A stretch of DNA of 64,000 bases from Lysinibacillus sp. JNUCC-52 (GTDB lineage: Bacteria; Bacillota; Bacilli; Bacillales_A; Planococcaceae). The position numbers were made by a program, and so were the translations under genes. Where the stretch lies: assembly GCF_015999545.1 (NCBI RefSeq), contig NZ_CP065546.1:186001-250000 (forward strand), written 5' to 3'. Under the pieces are notes generated by a model. The model did no database searches and was not told the DNA's origin. It was given only the letters and a program-made list of their open reading frames with translations. Of this stretch, positions 30,481-39,499 are shown piece after piece (the first letter of the stretch is position 1; every line of letters begins with the position of its first letter).

Positions 30481-32403
30481 ATGTCAAATCAAGTATTAAA
30501 CATTCAGTTTCCAGATGGAAAACAACAAGTATTTACAAAAGGTGTTACACTAACCGACATTGCACAGGCGATTAGTCCCGCATTGCGCAAAAAAGCAATT
30601 GTAGGAAGTGTGAACGGAACCATCACTGATTTGACGCGCCCTATATTGGCAGATGCCCAAATCAATCTATTTGATGCTAGCTCACATGAGGGAATCGAGG
30701 TTATTCGTCATTCAACTGCTCATTTATTAGCACAGGCTATTAAACGAATATATCCAGATGCGCAGTTTGGGGTAGGACCTGTCATCGAAAATGGGTTTTA
30801 TTATGATATTGATTTAGCACAATCCCTTGTACCAACAGACTTACAAAAGATAGAAAAAATGATGAATCGAATTGTTCAAGAAAATATTGAAATTCACCGA
30901 AAAGAAGTATCTCGTGAAGAGGCAAAACGATTGTTTCAACATGATAAATTGAAGTTGGCATTACTCGCTGATATTCCTGAAGATGAAATCATAACAGTTT
31001 ATGAGCAAGGTGATTTTTATGATTTATGTCGAGGACCACATGTATCCTCTACAGGTAAATTGCGACACTTTCAATTAATGCAAGTTTCAGGGGCGTATTG
31101 GCGAGGGGATAGCCAAAATAAAATGTTGCAGCGGATTTATGGTGTTGCATTTGCTACAAAAGAAGAATTACAAGATTACTTAATATTTTTAGAAGAAGCA
31201 GATAAACGCAATCATCGTAAACTAGGAAAAGAGCTGGACCTATTTATGTTCTCCGAGGAAGCGCCAGGCATGCCATTTTATTTAGCAAACGGTCAGATTC
31301 TTCGCAATGAATTAGAATCCTTTTTACGAAATCTACAAACGAAATATGACTATCAAGAGGTGCGTACACCGTTTATGATGAACCAGCGTCTATGGGAACA
31401 ATCGGGACATTGGGACCACTATAAAGACAATATGTATTTTACACAAGTAGATGCTCAAAGCTTCGCATTAAAGCCGATGAATTGTCCTGGACATATGTTG
31501 ATTTTTAAAAATGCAAGACATTCATACCGCGATTTGCCAATTCGCATGGCGGAATTTGGGCAAGTGCATCGACATGAATTTAGCGGTGCATTAAATGGTC
31601 TATTACGCGTACGAACATTTTGCCAAGATGATGCCCATATTTTTGTCACACCAGAGCAGATTGAGGATGAAATTAATTTAGCGCTGAAGATCATTGATCA
31701 CACGTATCAAGTATTTGGCTTCGAGTATGAAATTGAATTATCAACACGTCCTGCTGATTTTATGGGTGATATTCAACTTTGGGATGAAGCGGAAACGGCA
31801 TTGGAAAATGTCCTCACTAATGCAGGGTATCCTTATAGAATAAACGAAGGAGATGGTGCTTTTTACGGACCTAAAATTGACATTCATATAAAAGACGCCA
31901 TTAAACGAAGTCATCAATGTGCAACGATTCAACTTGATTTCCAACTGCCTGAGAAATTCGATTTAACATATTTAAATGAACTGAATGAAAAAGTAAGACC
32001 TGTCGTTATCCATCGTGCTGTTTTTGGTTCAATTGACCGCTTTTTAGGCATCTTGATAGAACATTTTGGTGGAGCTTTTCCAACTTGGTTAGCACCACAA
32101 CAAGTTATCGTAATTGGTGTTGCAAATATCCATCAAGAGTATGTTCAGCAAGTTGTACAAGCACTTGAAAAAGAACACGTACGAGTTCGTATAGATAATC
32201 GTCAGGAGAAGCTCGGGAAAAAAATAAGAGAAGCACAGATGAAGAAAACACCCTATATTCTAGTATTGGGCGATAAAGAACGCGACAATCAAAGTGTTAC
32301 TGTACGCAAATATGGTAATCAAGCATTAAATGAAAAACCATTACAGCAGTTTGTTGAAGAAGTTAAACAAGAAATTTTGCAAAAAGCCTTACCTACTAGT
32401 TGA
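30481..32403 (+). CDS. thrS: Threonyl-tRNA synthetase
   Basis: 640 residues from ATG 30481 (aaaggag upstream); a longer frame from 30322 only reads through the T-box. Joins threonine to tRNA-Thr in the cytoplasm. Domain order: TGS (residues 1-65), editing domain with HSTAHLLAQ and DLCRGPHVS, class II catalytic core with the zinc Cys in MNCPGHM, motif 2 RVRTFCQDDAHIF and motif 3 IHRAVFGSIDRFLGILIEHF, then the anticodon-binding domain from about residue 540. Full length. The T-box leader makes its synthesis respond to threonine supply. Spore formers often carry two such genes (thrS, thrZ); which one this is cannot be told here. Confidence 0.95.
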   Translation: MSNQVLNIQFPDGKQQVFTKGVTLTDIAQAISPALRKKAIVGSVNGTITDLTRPILADAQINLFDASSHEGIEVIRHSTAHLLAQAIKRIYPDAQFGVGPVIENGFYYDIDLAQSLVPTDLQKIEKMMNRIVQENIEIHRKEVSREEAKRLFQHDKLKLALLADIPEDEIITVYEQGDFYDLCRGPHVSSTGKLRHFQLMQVSGAYWRGDSQNKMLQRIYGVAFATKEELQDYLIFLEEADKRNHRKLGKELDLFMFSEEAPGMPFYLANGQILRNELESFLRNLQTKYDYQEVRTPFMMNQRLWEQSGHWDHYKDNMYFTQVDAQSFALKPMNCPGHMLIFKNARHSYRDLPIRMAEFGQVHRHEFSGALNGLLRVRTFCQDDAHIFVTPEQIEDEINLALKIIDHTYQVFGFEYEIELSTRPADFMGDIQLWDEAETALENVLTNAGYPYRINEGDGAFYGPKIDIHIKDAIKRSHQCATIQLDFQLPEKFDLTYLNELNEKVRPVVIHRAVFGSIDRFLGILIEHFGGAFPTWLAPQQVIVIGVANIHQEYVQQVVQALEKEHVRVRIDNRQEKLGKKIREAQMKKTPYILVLGDKERDNQSVTVRKYGNQALNEKPLQQFVEEVKQEILQKALPTS

Positions 32404-32407
32404 TCGT

Positions 32408-32455
32408 AGAGAAAAGCCTGGTTGGATATTTCAATCAGGCTTTTTCTCATTCAAA
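32408..32455 (+). terminator. Terminator of thrS
   Basis: gagaaaagcctggttg pairs with caatcaggctttttctc (32409-32449), one mismatch region near the loop gatattt. Confidence 0.8.
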
Positions 32456-32556
32456 TGTAAAATCGAAAAATATTGATTAATGTAAGAAAGATGCTTCTAG
32501 TAACGGTTATTCGAGCATACTATATAGTAGATGTACTTATTAAGAAACATTATGAC

Positions 32557-33030
32557 TTATCGACTTTTAGTAATGAATGGCGAATACTTACTACTACCTA
32601 ATAGAATATTATTCGTTCCAGCATCAATCACTATATATTTATGCAATTCATCTTGTCCGTTTTGGCGATATGAAGCTAATAAATATACTTGTCTGTTTGG
32701 ATGAATCCGAATGTGATTTGATAAATCTAATTTTTCACTAGTATCGTTTGTTTGCATATGAAAAATTTGAAGCGTGTCAGGCACATCTTTAAAAAGAATT
32801 TTTTGACGAAGGTTGAATGTTGCATCTTTATACTCTTCATAGATGGATTTATCTAATTGCTTATAAAATTCATCTTCAACAAGAAAAGATTGAAAGTGAT
32901 TACTAGGGTATTGAAGCGTAGTGTCAGATGTTGTGATAGGTTCACAAATAGTAGTTGTTGATTCTTCAGGTGTGTGTGTTTGTGAAAATAAATTCGAAAT
33001 AACGACCAAGGTTAAAAAAAGCACTTGCAT
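32557..33030 (-). CDS. Secreted or anchored protein, unknown
   Basis: 157 residues. Two ATG codons in a row (complement of 33028-33033) follow ataggaggcc; the second has the better spacing. A longer frame to 33096 lacks a ribosome site. The N-terminus MQVLFLTLVVISNLFSQTHT is a signal peptide or anchor, then a Thr-rich linker and a mixed domain with ILFKDVPDTLQIFHMQTND and KYIVIDAGTNNILLGSS. No known motif. It is transcribed toward thrS and single-gene. Confidence 0.55.
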   Translation of the reverse strand: MQVLFLTLVVISNLFSQTHTPEESTTTICEPITTSDTTLQYPSNHFQSFLVEDEFYKQLDKSIYEEYKDATFNLRQKILFKDVPDTLQIFHMQTNDTSEKLDLSNHIRIHPNRQVYLLASYRQNGQDELHKYIVIDAGTNNILLGSSKYSPFITKSR

Positions 33031-33250
33031 CATTTGGCCTCCTATAATTAGCGTTATAGGTAGAATTCCCAATTTTTTGTTATGTATACGTTTCATTACA
33101 GTAACATTGAAAAACGAGGGAAGTCGACAGGGCGTTTTAACAAGTAATTAGGCTGAATGAAAAACCAGCCAAGTTAACATTCAATCTGACTGGTTTTATC
33201 GAAAATGGGATTACTTTATAAAATTTATTTATAAATACTCCTCCTTTATG

Positions 33251-33415
33251 TTAGGATGCTTGTTTTAAATATTTATTTAGTAAAACATCAAGCTCTTGGC
33301 TATAATCTACTACGGCGGGGTGAGTAAATCCTAAATCTTTTGCCTTTTTATACATAATTCTCCTTTTAATCTCAATTTCAAACTTCAAGAATTGTTTAAG
33401 CAATAAATGTACCAA
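33251..33415 (-). CDS. Spo0E-family aspartyl-phosphate phosphatase
   Basis: 54 residues from TTG (complement of 33413-33415) behind aggaggag at the right distance. The pattern is that of Spo0E: a first helix (LLKQFLKFEIEIKRRIMYKK), then AKDLGFTHPAVVDYSQELDV with the SQELD signature, and LLNKYLK. Spo0E proteins dephosphorylate Spo0A-P and hold back sporulation. The first helix lacks the usual I-E-x-L-R spacing in part. It was identified by motif in an intergenic region; no other sporulation gene is adjacent. Confidence 0.78.
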   Translation of the reverse strand: MVHLLLKQFLKFEIEIKRRIMYKKAKDLGFTHPAVVDYSQELDVLLNKYLKQAS

Positions 33416-33429
33416 CTTATTCTCCTCCT

Positions 33430-33905
33430 AATTTTTTTCTGCATATTCTTGATTTAAAATTCCAATGACTTTGATTCAGCTTTTTCATTGTATATCAGTT
33501 AAAACAAAAAAATTGTCATATTGTGTATCGAAATTGAAATTCGTAATTTAGTCACAAATTAGTCTATGTAACTATAAAAATACTGTGAATTGTAGTGAAA
33601 ATTTTATCTTCTTTTGTTAGATACATAAGCTATGTAAATAGCGAATACACGGCATTTTTCCAACGAAAAAGGTTTAGAATTAAACTTTTTGTATTTATGT
33701 CTTTTTTACTATATGGAATTCTTCTTCTAACTAGAAAAGTTTAAGAGAACTATGCCATTTTTTCATTTCTTGTCGCAATTTATCAAATTCTATTATTTGC
33801 TGTTTAATTATTAGGAATAATTCTTTTTTCTATAATTACTTGACATATATAGACGTTTTGATGCTCAGAACGTTTAGTCAAAATTCACAACGTTTCATTA
33901 TAAAC
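33430..33905. other. AT-rich gap with a possible Spo0E-like relic
   Basis: No complete gene. On the minus strand 33731-33829 reads ELFLIIKQQIIEFDKLRQEM and KKWHSSLKLF then stop, which looks like the first helix and R-x-x-M turn of a Spo0E protein, but it follows a stop codon and has no start. A decayed second copy is possible. Confidence 0.3.
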
Positions 33906-33910
33906 GCGTA

Positions 33911-33950
33911 ACGCACACATTCTATAATTGAATGTGTGCGTTTGTTTTTT
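33911..33950. terminator. Long hairpin after the GNAT pseudogene
   Basis: aacgcacacattc (33911-33923) and gaatgtgtgcgtt (33931-33943), perfect 13-bp stem, loop tataatt. The T-run lies on the plus side, whereas the adjacent pseudogene reads on the minus strand. Confidence 0.65.
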
Positions 33951-34503
33951 AACTACGGAAGGGCCACTCTTCACGTAACAGGCCGAATAAAATAATATCG
34001 TGAAATTCACCGAAGCGAAAAATTTCATTACGAAGAGTACCTTCTTTTTTAAATCCACATTTTTCATAGGAACGTATCGCGCCTGCATTAAAGCTAAACA
34101 CTTGTAGTTTAATTTTGTTTATCGCAATGTACTCGAAGATAAACGTGATGAGCGTCTGCATTGCATCAGTTCCCAATCCTTTACCCTGCCATTTTTCACT
34201 AATAGAAATTCCTACTTGACAGGTGCTATTAGTCCAATTTATAGAATATACGCCACAAGAACCAATAAGCTGTTGTGTCGTCTTTTCAAATATACCAAAG
34301 ATAAATTCTTATTTTTTTCCACTAATACTTTGAAAGAATGAGGTATGGTCTTCTACAGTATGTGGGAAAGGAATGTCATCATTAGCAAGCAATAGTGTAT
34401 GTTTTTCACTCTCCACTTTTATAAATTCTTCTAAATCAGAAGATGCCATTTGCTTTAATATAATTGATTGCCCATTAAGAAAGTTTTTAAAATATTGTTC
34501 CAT
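33949..34503 (-). pseudogene. GNAT acetyltransferase interrupted by one stop codon
   Basis: Minus-strand frame from ATG (34501-34503): MEQYFKNFLNGQSIILKQMA through DHTSFFQSISGKK, then TAA at 34309-34311. In the same frame it continues EFIFGIFEKTTQQLIGSCGV, VGISISEKWQGKGLGTDAMQ (the acetyl-CoA loop) and FNAGAIRSYEKCGFKKEGTL to a stop at 33949. Without the TAA this would be a complete 184-residue RimJ/RimL-type acetyltransferase. No frameshift is needed: a single nonsense change (or read-through) explains it. A sequencing error is also possible. Confidence 0.75.
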
Positions 34504-34776
34504 ATTAATTCTCCCATGTTTAAGGGCTGTAGAGTAAGTTTTACATCCCTTTGAAATTAGTTAGTTCCATACGTTTCTACTGCTTTGAGCGCAATCATAT
34601 TCGTTTCTCCTTTAATTTGAATAGTATAATAATATCATATATTGGAATTTAAAGTAATTAAATGCAAAAACAACGTAAGCGTGTGTGATTTTTTAGTAAA
34701 TTGAAGTTTTTCTATTTTGCCATTAATTGTTAAAATATGTTAGAATTGTTTGAAAGAAAATGAAAGAAGGGATAAA

Positions 34777-35259
34777 ATGCGCCTAAAATTTTATGAAGCA
34801 TCAGATAGTCCACTGATTGAGCAATATACATTATCTGAAGAGCAGCTTTGTTATACAATGTCCCCTCAGGCAAGTATTGAACTAGTTAAAACCGATAAAA
34901 GTCGACATGCGGTTTTAGCGTTGAAGGAAGGGAAGCTTGTTACTTTTTTTGTTCTTCACGAAAAAGAAGGAGTAAGACCTTATACTCAAAATGAGCGAGC
35001 TTTATTAATCCGCGCATTTTCAACAGACATTTATGAACAGGGTAAGGGGTATGCAACTGAAGCATTACAATTATTGCCTTCATTTGTACGACAATATTTT
35101 CCTACCATAAACGAACTAGTTTTAGGTGTGAATTTTCCGAATACTGCTGCACAGGCATTGTATAAAAAGTGTGGTTTTATAGATGAAGGTGTAAATGCAG
35201 TAGGGATTAACGACGATGAGTTAAAAGTAATGCGTTATGATTTACAATCTGTCAGATGA
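34777..35259 (+). CDS. GNAT family N-acetyltransferase
   Basis: 160 residues from ATG 34777 (agaaggg upstream; the frame opens at 34750 without a better site). RLKFYEASDSPLIEQYTLSE opens, the acetyl-CoA loop is IYEQGKGYATEALQLLPSFV, and LGVNFPNTAAQALYKKCGFI is motif B. It acetylates an unknown amine. Followed after 19 bases by a second GNAT gene, so the two form a pair. Confidence 0.8.
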   Translation: MRLKFYEASDSPLIEQYTLSEEQLCYTMSPQASIELVKTDKSRHAVLALKEGKLVTFFVLHEKEGVRPYTQNERALLIRAFSTDIYEQGKGYATEALQLLPSFVRQYFPTINELVLGVNFPNTAAQALYKKCGFIDEGVNAVGINDDELKVMRYDLQSVR

Positions 35260-35278
35260 ATGAAGGGTGAAAAAAAAG

Positions 35279-35701
35279 ATGCCAATAATGCAGGCGAATA
35301 TAGAGCAAGTGGATGCGCTCTGTACAATGGATAAGGAAGTAGTAGGGGAATTTTCAAGAAAAGAAATGATAATAACTGCTATTAAAGAAAAACGATGCCT
35401 TGTTCAAAGAACGCACAGAGGGATCGCAGGATTTTTAATTTATACGACTAATTTTTTTGAATGTAGTTTTATTTCATTAATTATTGTAAAGCCTTCAGAA
35501 CGAAGAAAAGGGGTGGCTACATCTTTACTAGCTCATTTTGTCAACATGGCTCCCACACTTAAAATTTTCTCCTCTACAAATCAATCAAATTTGCACATGC
35601 AAAAAGTTTTTGAGTTAGCTGGATTTAAGAGAAGTGGCTATATTGAAAACTTAGATGATGGTGATCCTGAAATTATTTACTTTAAATCAAAAGTGAATTG
35701 A
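35279..35701 (+). CDS. GNAT family N-acetyltransferase
   Basis: 140 residues from ATG 35279; GTG 35267 in frame is an alternative, and gaaggg at 35261-35266 serves the ATG better. Motif A: ISLIIVKPSERRKGVATSLL; motif B: NLHMQKVFELAGFKRSGYIE. Substrate unknown. Second of two adjacent, not closely related acetyltransferase genes, suggesting an operon. Confidence 0.78.
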   Translation: MPIMQANIEQVDALCTMDKEVVGEFSRKEMIITAIKEKRCLVQRTHRGIAGFLIYTTNFFECSFISLIIVKPSERRKGVATSLLAHFVNMAPTLKIFSSTNQSNLHMQKVFELAGFKRSGYIENLDDGDPEIIYFKSKVN

Positions 35702-35711
35702 AATAGAAAAA

Positions 35712-35733
35712 AATTGTTTGAGTGCCTGTCACT
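35712..35733 (+). repeat. 22-bp dispersed repeat, copy 1
   Basis: aattgtttgagtgcctgtca plus ct; identical to 35841-35862. The core gtgcctgtcac occurs as a dispersed repeat in Bacillales genomes, as far as I recall. Confidence 0.75.
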
Positions 35734-35840
35734 TATTTATTTCGTTTTCCACGGGCACAGTGTATGCCGCAACCCGCGCTATGCGTGGATTGTTGCGACT
35801 TACAACTTGTGCTATTCTGTCAATTGTTTAGAAAATTCAT

Positions 35841-35862
35841 AATTGTTTGAGTGCCTGTCACT
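35841..35862 (+). repeat. 22-bp dispersed repeat, copy 2
   Basis: Identical to 35712-35733. It overlaps the last codons of the methyltransferase gene on the minus strand (stop at 35858). Confidence 0.75.
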
Positions 35863-36607
35863 CAGTTAGTGCTTTTTTCTTTGCTCTAACTAATAAAAAA
35901 GAGGGTTTGCGTAATTCTTTTTTGAGCTTCGGTAGTGCTTGAATGGCTTCAAGCGAAGGGATAGGTTCTTCAATTTTTTCGATAGTGAGTCCATGCGCAA
36001 TTAAAGTATTAAGTATCGTAGATAACGTCCGATGATACTTAATAACACCGTCCACTAACCATGTTTGCTTTCTCATACCTTCCGCTTGATAATTATCCAT
36101 TGCATAATGACTTACATTACCATCCTCCTCGAAAATCCAATTATCCATTTGTTTGCGTGCTGTGACAATCGGGTGTTCAATGGAAAAAATGATAATACCT
36201 TCTTCACGAAGCATTGACGATATTTTAGTAATAACTGCTTCGAAATCCTCTATATAATGTAGTGCGAGTGAGCTTGTGATACAATCAAAGCTATTTTCTG
36301 GTGCATTAAATTCTTCAAATGATTGTAAACAATAAGATATGTTTGGATGTGCATGTACAGCTTTAGCAACAGCAAGCATATTTTTCGATACATCTATCCC
36401 AGTTACATGGCGCGCTTTGTTTTCAATACAGAACTTTGCAAATTCTCCCATACCACAGCCGATATCAAGTAACTGTAAGTCATGTAGATTAGGCAGTAAT
36501 GCTTTAAATGCTGGCTGTTCAAGTAATTGATTATAATTGAATGGGGATGTTCGTAATTGTTGGTATTGCTTAAAAAAATTGGGGTTATCATAAATATTCT
36601 GTTGCAT
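35858..36607 (-). CDS. Class I SAM-dependent methyltransferase
   Basis: 249 residues from ATG at 36607. SAM-binding motif LQLLDIGCGMGEFAKFC (about residues 44-60), acidic residue VTGIDVSKNML, motif II FDCITSSLALHYIEDFE and EGIIIFSIEHP. This is the small-molecule (UbiE/Methyltransf_11) type; the HPIVTARKQ...W segment is typical of a group annotated only as methyltransferase. Its last codons lie in a dispersed repeat, so the C-terminus may have been altered by that element. Confidence 0.8.
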   Translation of the reverse strand: MQQNIYDNPNFFKQYQQLRTSPFNYNQLLEQPAFKALLPNLHDLQLLDIGCGMGEFAKFCIENKARHVTGIDVSKNMLAVAKAVHAHPNISYCLQSFEEFNAPENSFDCITSSLALHYIEDFEAVITKISSMLREEGIIIFSIEHPIVTARKQMDNWIFEEDGNVSHYAMDNYQAEGMRKQTWLVDGVIKYHRTLSTILNTLIAHGLTIEKIEEPIPSLEAIQALPKLKKELRKPSFLLVRAKKKALTE

Positions 36608-36741
36608 GTAAAACCTCCGATTTATTTTCCATAACGTTATGTTTTATTTGCGCATGTTTATTTTCCCACATAGTTAAAGAAAGAAATAGACTTAAAATAT
36701 AATTTTTGGTAATATGTAGATAGAGGCATGTCTGCTTTATC

Positions 36742-36782
36742 AAAACCAACTTTTTACGTTAGTGAAAAGTTGGTTTTTTTTT
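36742..36782 (+). terminator. Isolated terminator, possible small RNA end
   Basis: aaaaccaacttttt and aaaagttggtttt form a strong stem (36742-36774) followed by a long T-run. No plus-strand protein gene precedes it. A perfect TATAAT at 36698-36703 with a weak -35 (ttaaag, 36674) could start an RNA of about 75 bases ending here. Confidence 0.5.
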
Positions 36783-36817
36783 TGAAATGATGAATTACAT
36801 GATAAGGAGTTGAAGTT

Positions 36818-37594
36818 TTGTCAAATTATTTAGTGATAAAAACTACATTATGTATATACATTCTTACTACTTTAGTTCATCTATTTTTACTGACATTTTC
36901 TAATGGGCGAAGCTTGATTGGGCTTACAATGATAATTCCACTCCTCTCCGTTTTTCTTATGCAAAAAATAGGCGCAAGCCTACCTATTGTTTATTCCTTT
37001 GCTTTTAAAAAGCCAAAATGGAATTGGTTATTAGCAAGCATTGTAATGCCCATTCTCATGGGGGGCAGCATTCATTTATATTTCCTATATACAAATCGTG
37101 GGACATTTCTTGTAACGAGCATAGCTGATCTTTTTCCCTTAATACTCATTGGTCTTACTATTAGTACACTTTCAGCATTATTAGAGGAAATTGTCTGGCG
37201 TGGAAATTTTCATTTTTATTTGCGTCAGTATTACGGTTTGTGGCAAACCGCTTGCATAACAGGTGCCATATGGTCTTTATGGCATTTACCAATTGCACTA
37301 TTTTATAAATCTTATAATATGCCATTTTTAGGGGTAATTATTTTTTTGTTACTGCTATATGGGATATCGTTAATACTTTCATTGTTCCGAGAATATGGAC
37401 AATCTATTATGCCAGTCGCTATATTACATGGAATGATGAATGTGTTTTTTTTAAGTGATGGGTACCAAATGTCGGTTTCATTGGATGTCCAAGAAGGTGT
37501 AAAAGGAGCTATAATCCTGCTTCTATCCGTCTGCTTTTTCTTGTCTCGCCACATTTTTGTAACATACACCATTAAAAGAAGGATTTTACAGTAG
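36818..37594 (+). CDS. CPBP-family intramembrane metalloprotease
   Basis: 258 residues from TTG 36818 (aaggag at 36802-36807). About seven membrane segments. The Abi/CPBP motifs are present: LSALLEEIVWRGNFHFYL (EExxxR), IWSLWHLPIALF (H), and AILHGMMNVFF (HxxxN/D). This family includes the CAAX-type proteases and bacteriocin self-protection proteins and cuts substrates within the membrane. No bacteriocin gene is adjacent. It stands alone between the methyltransferase and the cytochrome-assembly gene. Confidence 0.82.
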   Translation: MSNYLVIKTTLCIYILTTLVHLFLLTFSNGRSLIGLTMIIPLLSVFLMQKIGASLPIVYSFAFKKPKWNWLLASIVMPILMGGSIHLYFLYTNRGTFLVTSIADLFPLILIGLTISTLSALLEEIVWRGNFHFYLRQYYGLWQTACITGAIWSLWHLPIALFYKSYNMPFLGVIIFLLLLYGISLILSLFREYGQSIMPVAILHGMMNVFFLSDGYQMSVSLDVQEGVKGAIILLLSVCFFLSRHIFVTYTIKRRILQ

Positions 37595-37679
37595 AAAGTG
37601 GACACTTAATATAACGGTTTACGTTCTTTTATAAAGAGGCATTCACAGCTTCTACCAAAAAAGGATGTTGGAGGTCGTT

Positions 37680-38852
37680 ATGTTGGAAACAGAAAAAATT
37701 TTAAGTATGAGTGGGAATTCGCTATTTGGCGCCTTTATTTTATTGTTAATCGCCATTTTCCCATTTGGACTAGCAGTAAAATCGTCTGGACAGACGTTTA
37801 AAAGGCTTGGTCTTATCCTTACATATTCCGCCTTTGTTTTGCAATTATGCTATTTTATTTTAAGGTGGATTGCAGTCAAGCATGCGCCTGTAAGTAATAT
37901 GTATGAGTTTATGACGTTTTTTGGCATTATGTTAACGGCTAGTTTTCTTATCATACATTTTTTGTATAAGCAAATTGTCGTAGGGTTATTTGCTATACCT
38001 GTAGTACTTATCATTCTCGGCTATGGAAGCGTTTTTACAAATGAGGTGACACCGCTAGTCCCTTCATTACAAAGTAATTGGTTAACAATTCATTTGATGA
38101 CAGTTGCCTTTTCAAGTGCTATTTTATCTATCTCATTTGCCACGGGAATAATTTATTTACTAAAAACATTGGATGTTCAAAAGCGATCCCTTAGTACGAT
38201 TTCGTTAGAATTTGTCATGTACTGTTTGCTTGTTGTCATCGGCTTTAGTGGCGTATCGACTGCATTTAATATAATAAAGAATGACGTACATCTCCAATTT
38301 GAAAATGCACAGGGCAAGGAAGAAAAGGTTATTTATTCGATGACACCTCTTATTGTCAATAAAGGAGCATTAAAGGATAGTGGAGACTCTATTGGATTAT
38401 TGAAAGTACCCCAGAATATAGATGCAAAAAAGTTAAATTCTATTATCTGGGCATTTATCGTGGGGACTATTTTATATGGACTCATACGAATCATCTTTAG
38501 AAAGCGAGTTATCGTTTTATTAAAGCCACTGTCAAAACGTGTACAGCCAGCATTAATGGACGAAATTTCATATAGAGCTGTTGTGATAGGTTTCCCATTA
38601 TTTGCTTTAGGTGGCTTATTATTTGCAATGATCTGGGCACAAATTGCTTGGGGAAGATATTGGGGGTGGGACCCTAAAGAAGTATGGGCACTAATTACAT
38701 TTTTATTTTATGCAGCTTTTTTACATTTACGTCTTTCCAAAGGATGGGAAGGGGAGAAAACTGCATGGTTATCTATCATCGGTTTTGGTATTATTGTTTT
38801 TAATCAAGTTTTCGTTAACTTAGTCATTGCGGGTCTCCATTCTTACGCATAG
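37680..38852 (+). CDS. Cytochrome c biogenesis protein ResC/CcsB-type
   Basis: 390 residues from ATG 37680 (ggaggt upstream). It is a heme-handling membrane protein of system II cytochrome c assembly. The tryptophan-rich WWD motif is GRYWGWDPKEVWALITFLFY; conserved His occur in IHLMTVAFSS and LHLRLSKGW, and the N-terminal half has WIAVKHAPVSNMYEF. Around eight membrane segments. Length fits ResC rather than the shorter HemX. ResB, its usual partner upstream, is not present here, so either it is elsewhere or this is a second copy. Confidence 0.82.
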   Translation: MLETEKILSMSGNSLFGAFILLLIAIFPFGLAVKSSGQTFKRLGLILTYSAFVLQLCYFILRWIAVKHAPVSNMYEFMTFFGIMLTASFLIIHFLYKQIVVGLFAIPVVLIILGYGSVFTNEVTPLVPSLQSNWLTIHLMTVAFSSAILSISFATGIIYLLKTLDVQKRSLSTISLEFVMYCLLVVIGFSGVSTAFNIIKNDVHLQFENAQGKEEKVIYSMTPLIVNKGALKDSGDSIGLLKVPQNIDAKKLNSIIWAFIVGTILYGLIRIIFRKRVIVLLKPLSKRVQPALMDEISYRAVVIGFPLFALGGLLFAMIWAQIAWGRYWGWDPKEVWALITFLFYAAFLHLRLSKGWEGEKTAWLSIIGFGIIVFNQVFVNLVIAGLHSYA

Positions 38853-38869
38853 AGAAATATTTACAAATG

Positions 38870-38902
38870 AAAAGAGACATCCATTAAGGATGTCTCTTGT
38901 AG
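38870..38902. terminator. Terminator between resC-like and cold-shock genes
   Basis: aagagacatcc (38872-38882) and ggatgtctctt (38888-38898), perfect 11-bp stem between convergent genes. Confidence 0.8.
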
Positions 38903-38929
38903 TTTGAACTGTTAATTCTTGAAAAAGAA

Positions 38930-39130
38930 TTAAAGTTTTACAACGTTTGTAGCTTGAGGGCCACGGTTACCTTCTTCAACGCCGAATTCTACTTTTTGTC
39001 CTTCTTCAAGTGTTTTGAAACCTTCAGATTGGATTGCAGAGAAGTGTACGAATACATCGTTTCCACCTTCTACTTCGATGAAGCCAAAACCTTTTTCTGC
39101 GTTAAACCATTTTACTGTACCTTGAGTCAT
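38930..39130 (-). CDS. Cold-shock protein (CspA family)
   Basis: 66 residues from ATG at 39130 with ggagg upstream. An OB-fold nucleic-acid chaperone: RNP1 [10 protein letters not shown] and RNP2 VFVHFSAI, with [10 protein letters not shown] at the start and PQATNVV at the end. It binds single-stranded RNA and helps translation in the cold or at other stress. Length is exactly the family norm. A long untranslated leader (about 130 bases, 39131-39260) is likely, as usual for these genes. Confidence 0.93.
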   Translation of the reverse strand: MTQGTVKWFNAEKGFGFIEVEGGNDVFVHFSAIQSEGFKTLEEGQKVEFGVEEGNRGPQATNVVKL

Positions 39131-39499
39131 TTAAAAAACCTCCAAAAATAAATTCAACAATCATATTCCTTCATTCTGTATAAATAAACACATAATCAGA
39201 AGATCCCAAAAACACGTTACTATTGAATACGTGGTTTCATTGTTTACGATGAAGTAATTTAATTATTACTTTCATTATATAACAGATTCATACATTTATC
39301 CAGCAAATGCCGTTTTTTAGTAAGAAAAAATTACATAATATTGTTTCTAAGTATAAGGATAAACCCATTTACTGAAAGAAAAGAGGTATAAAGAACCTAT
39401 TTTGTTAATAAAAAACGATAAAATGAATGGATTTTAAACCTTTATCACATTATTAAATACTATGTAATTTTATGCGAAATTTAAGGTATCATAAATGAC
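39131..39499. other. Leader and promoter region of the cold-shock gene
   Basis: AT-rich, no gene. On the minus strand the stretch up to about 39270 should be the transcribed leader of the cold-shock mRNA; a -10-like tataat (complement near 39274-39280) is present. The remainder up to 39499 separates it from the end of the response-regulator gene; no terminator was identified. Confidence 0.35.

Noticed and set aside
34740-34790. Upstream in-frame ATG at 34750 as start of the acetyltransferase
   Set aside because: It has no ribosome site, while ATG 34777 has agaaggg at the right distance and fits the family start.
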